Below the pieces are notes generated by a model. That model saw only the letters and a list, made by a program, of their open reading frames with translations. It made no database searches and was not told the DNA's origin. Position numbers and translations under genes: made by a program. This document shows, piece after piece, positions 7,201-7,519 of a DNA stretch of 7,519 nt; position 1 is the stretch's first letter, and every line of letters starts with the position of its first letter. This stretch comes from an uncultured bacterium (GTDB lineage Bacteria > Bacillota > Clostridia > TANB77 > CAG-508): NCBI GenBank assembly GCA_905215845.1, contig CAJMRU010000042.1:1-7519 (forward strand), read 5' to 3'.

Positions 7201-7519
7201 ATCAGGAGATAAATATGTATATAAAATAAACAATGTTGATTTTGGAATAGTTGAAAGAGCAAGGCAACAAATAGACCTTAAGAAAAGAGTAAAAACAATG
7301 AAAGTAACATTAGCAAATGGACAAGTAATTGCAGACCTAGAAATAGATGAAGAAGGAAATATAACAGGTTTAAAAGACGGTATAATCTATATGGGACCAT
7401 CAAATGACAAAGATCCAAAGAATGGATTTATAAAATTAGAAATGGATAATGAATTAATAGAAGGTTCAAAATTAGAAGTAACTTATGAAATTAAAGCAAT
7501 TAATAAGAGTGAATTAGAT
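4163..7519 (+). CDS. Giant secreted multidomain adhesin-like protein, 3' partial (SpaA, SdrD-B and DUF11 modules)
   Basis: The frame runs from ATG 4163 to the last base of the window with no stop (1119 codons), so the C-terminus is missing. Order of parts: signal peptide (1-27); N-terminal domain (28 to about 300) with the only two cysteines of the mature part, C49 and C176; SpaA/CnaB domain (304-410); SdrD-B-like domain (414-502); an uncharacterised bridge (503-597); DUF11-like domain (598-838) ending in DVDSNPGN; second SdrD-B-like domain (841-931); a charged linker (932-1024) with a four-Thr run (1008-1011); and the start of a DUF11-like domain (1025 on, opening VDFGIVERARQQIDLKKRV). No enzymatic motif is seen. 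The likely role is an extracellular adhesive or structural stalk with the N-terminal domain at its tip. A membrane or wall anchor is expected downstream, by analogy with gene 1. Confidence 0.9.
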   Translation, partial: MSKLKKIFITLLMIILIITILCTISQAYSVGEIVDITIQDYWNDPNIYCAEKGQQLFDNQTYKIISEVKIEGKDSTDHEGKTITHPDNARFATILQGDNGPVKDNGPVAHGVWNILPDWMNNVGQYHAGLYLGFTNGIRGDYTSELDTQANEYAQSLENMEMKDNTNKENIKATSCEKNEKTYIRVGPFNWSFPGTMNDVQVFNQDGKVIEGVLFSSFEGTNEVWFTIDHLTSGKDFYISFPADQGVSKITKITAKAKVDINAAKVWFLDSISGSNYQNLIIREPYKAEKDLTTDFDYDISIMGNLKVIKVNKDNHNVLLRGVGFYIKNNDMDKYVKQNSDGTISYVSKEEATEFITNEKGEILIENLIVGTYTAYETKNPNYGYEFIKDGVQETVVVDKTTDFIIENKQIYVKLSGYVWEDKIFGKQSLRNDLFKDNDYDEYDILIPGITVRLKDKSGNVIKESKTDEKGAYLFVDVEIAQLENYYIEFEYDGITYTNVVPHIDKDNGSKAAENPQTREEFNNGFSTILGNGDNTGHTLDQNGNKKHDLSYEKDTEKHTSTFINNGQFTITSNTNEPKYIIKEHFEYGQEEIKYINLGLYRREQPDLALIKDLDNVKLTINGYEHIYEYAQRFKNQGEYGDGFNVGVKFGNKYGDMKYTRPIYKADYEYVNEKDKSKELKAYLTYKIAIRNESTNLTSQINSLVDYYDSKYSIVAIGTNKDEKTSNITGDINFETSDYNNEYSKVIINTNAKIDAQKTHEIYVQFELSREAIINIMNNGENLDNVVEINSYSTFGEDGKAYAGIDVDSNPGNAKPGDKTTYEDDTDSSPSLQLEIADARELAGTVFLDETNMPELQTNKERRGNGKYDEGEKGIASVEVTLTENTGSEKVYTAKTDENGNFTITGFIPGDYTLTYTWGDETYTVQNYKGTIYDKSRDQNNKEWYKNDVDTRLTDAIDNYNKDQEAPKGSRVQIDEEMKILEKGEKKYTRTKMDSTTPTMGVTIEYDTTTTASSGDKYVYKINNVDFGIVERARQQIDLKKRVKTMKVTLANGQVIADLEIDEEGNITGLKDGIIYMGPSNDKDPKNGFIKLEMDNELIEGSKLEVTYEIKAINKSELD
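4244..5062 (+). other. N-terminal tip domain of gene 2, cysteine-containing, possibly thioester-domain-related
   Basis: Residues 28-300. Landmarks are NIYCAEKGQQL (C49), the duplicated DNGPV (98-102 and 104-108), AHGVWNILPDWM (109-120), QYHAGLYLGFTNG (125-137), TSCEKNEK (C176), RVGPFNWSFPG and LIIREPY. A 'YC' followed later by 'VW' recalls Gram-positive thioester adhesin domains, where a Cys bonds to the Gln of a Q.A(V/I)W motif. Here the position four before W113 is Ala, not Gln, so a working thioester is not supported. A C49-C176 disulfide is the alternative. The place right after the signal peptide and before a SpaA stalk fits a ligand-binding tip. Family assignment is uncertain. Confidence 0.45.
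4454..4486 (+). repeat. 18-base tandem duplication encoding DNGPVK / DNGPVA
   Basis: The 15 bases GATAATGGACCAGTA occur at 4454-4468 and again, identical, at 4472-4486, with a period of 18 bases (six codons). The reading frame is kept, giving D98-K103 and D104-A109. Identity at every base, wobble positions included, suggests a recent slippage duplication. Confidence 0.9.
5072..5392 (+). other. SpaA/CnaB-type domain with isopeptide triad in gene 2
   Basis: Residues 304-410. The first strand GNLKVIKVNKD, then LLRGVGFYI, the segment TNEKGEILIENLIVGTYTAY, the loop YETKNPNYGY and the last strand FIIENKQI match the SpaA prealbumin-like fold in order. Family knowledge: in such domains a first-strand Lys bonds to an Asn or Asp of the last strand, with a Glu in the 'E(T)..P.GY' loop as catalyst. 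By position these are K310, N408 and E377, so a self-formed isopeptide bond is expected. Confidence 0.85.
5402..5668 (+). other. First SdrD-B-like domain of gene 2, with long acidic loop
   Basis: Residues 414-502. It starts KLSGYVWEDK and has an extended loop RNDLFKDNDYDEYDIL in which D437, D439, D441 and D444 could ligate calcium. It continues IPGITVRLKDKSG, TDEKGAYLF and YYIEFEYDGITYTNVVPH, the usual second half of SdrD B-repeats. The loop is longer than in the gene 1 copy. Confidence 0.8.
5954..6676 (+). other. Extended DUF11-like domain of gene 2 ending in DVDSNPGN
   Basis: Residues 598-838. It opens LGLYRREQPDLALIKDLD, similar to the strand that starts many DUF11 units after an SdrD-B domain. 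It has AYLTYKIAIRNESTNLTSQI as the core 'Y.I.v.N.s' strand. It ends with GIDVDSNPGN (804-813) and the acidic YEDDTDSS. At about 240 residues it is roughly twice a normal DUF11 unit, so it either carries an insertion (about 625-675) or contains a second, diverged fold. Confidence 0.6.
6683..6955 (+). other. Second SdrD-B-like domain of gene 2
   Basis: Residues 841-931. ELAGTVFLDE, then RGNGKYDEGEKGIASVEVTL (calcium-type loop with N865, D869 and E872), TDENGNFTITGFIPGDYTLT and TYTVQNYKGTIYD follow the SdrD B-repeat signature closely. It directly follows the acidic end of the DUF11-like domain, the reverse of the order around 5402-6676. Confidence 0.8.
7235..7519 (+). other. Start of a further DUF11-like domain of gene 2 (cut by window edge)
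   Basis: Residues 1025-1119. VDFGIVERARQQIDLKKRVK opens the unit. MKVTLANGQVIADLEI, GFIKLEMDNELIEG and KLEVTYEIKAINKSELD follow, the last being a clear DUF11 'Y.I...N.S' strand. The window ends there, before the domain is complete. Confidence 0.65.

Noticed and set aside
1..7519. tRNA, rRNA, CRISPR, insertion sequence or attachment site
   Set aside because: No stretch outside the two reading frames is longer than 22 bases, and no cloverleaf, spaced repeat array or terminal inverted repeats were seen.

Overview
The window is strongly A/T-rich, with A far exceeding T on the + strand, and is almost entirely coding. It suggests a low-GC Bacillota, most likely an uncultured gut-type clostridium. 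The basis is the codon choice (wobble positions nearly all A or T), a strong AGGAGG ribosome binding site, a Gram-positive signal peptide, and long multidomain surface proteins built from DUF11, SdrD-B and SpaA-type modules. The standard bacterial code works throughout: neither frame contains an in-frame stop. The taxonomic placement is inference.

Layout: two very large genes lie head to tail on the + strand. Gene 1 (1-4140) is already open at base 1, so its N-terminus lies upstream; 1379 residues are visible. It has a long N-terminal part of unassigned beta-rich sequence, then three DUF11-like Ig domains, a Gly/Asn/Asp linker, one SdrD-B-like domain, a last DUF11-like domain, and a C-terminal anchor (SIKTG, hydrophobic helix, basic/acidic tail). 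After a gap of only 22 bases, which holds the ribosome binding site, gene 2 starts at 4163 and is still open at the last base (1119 codons, no stop). It has a signal peptide, an N-terminal domain that carries two cysteines and faintly resembles thioester adhesin domains, a SpaA/CnaB domain with a complete isopeptide triad, an SdrD-B-like domain, a DUF11-like domain, a second SdrD-B-like domain and the start of another DUF11-like domain.

How they work together: the 22-base gap has no terminator or promoter, so the genes are probably co-transcribed. Both products look like long, rod-like stalks of beta-sandwich domains displayed on the cell surface, stiffened by calcium-binding loops and, in gene 2, by at least one intramolecular isopeptide bond. 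The likely role is adhesion or surface-layer structure. No enzyme, RNA gene, mobile element, CRISPR array or regulatory gene is visible. I see no clear evidence of a new biochemical system. The most unusual part is the N-terminal domain of gene 2, with its paired cysteines and an 18-base tandem duplication.
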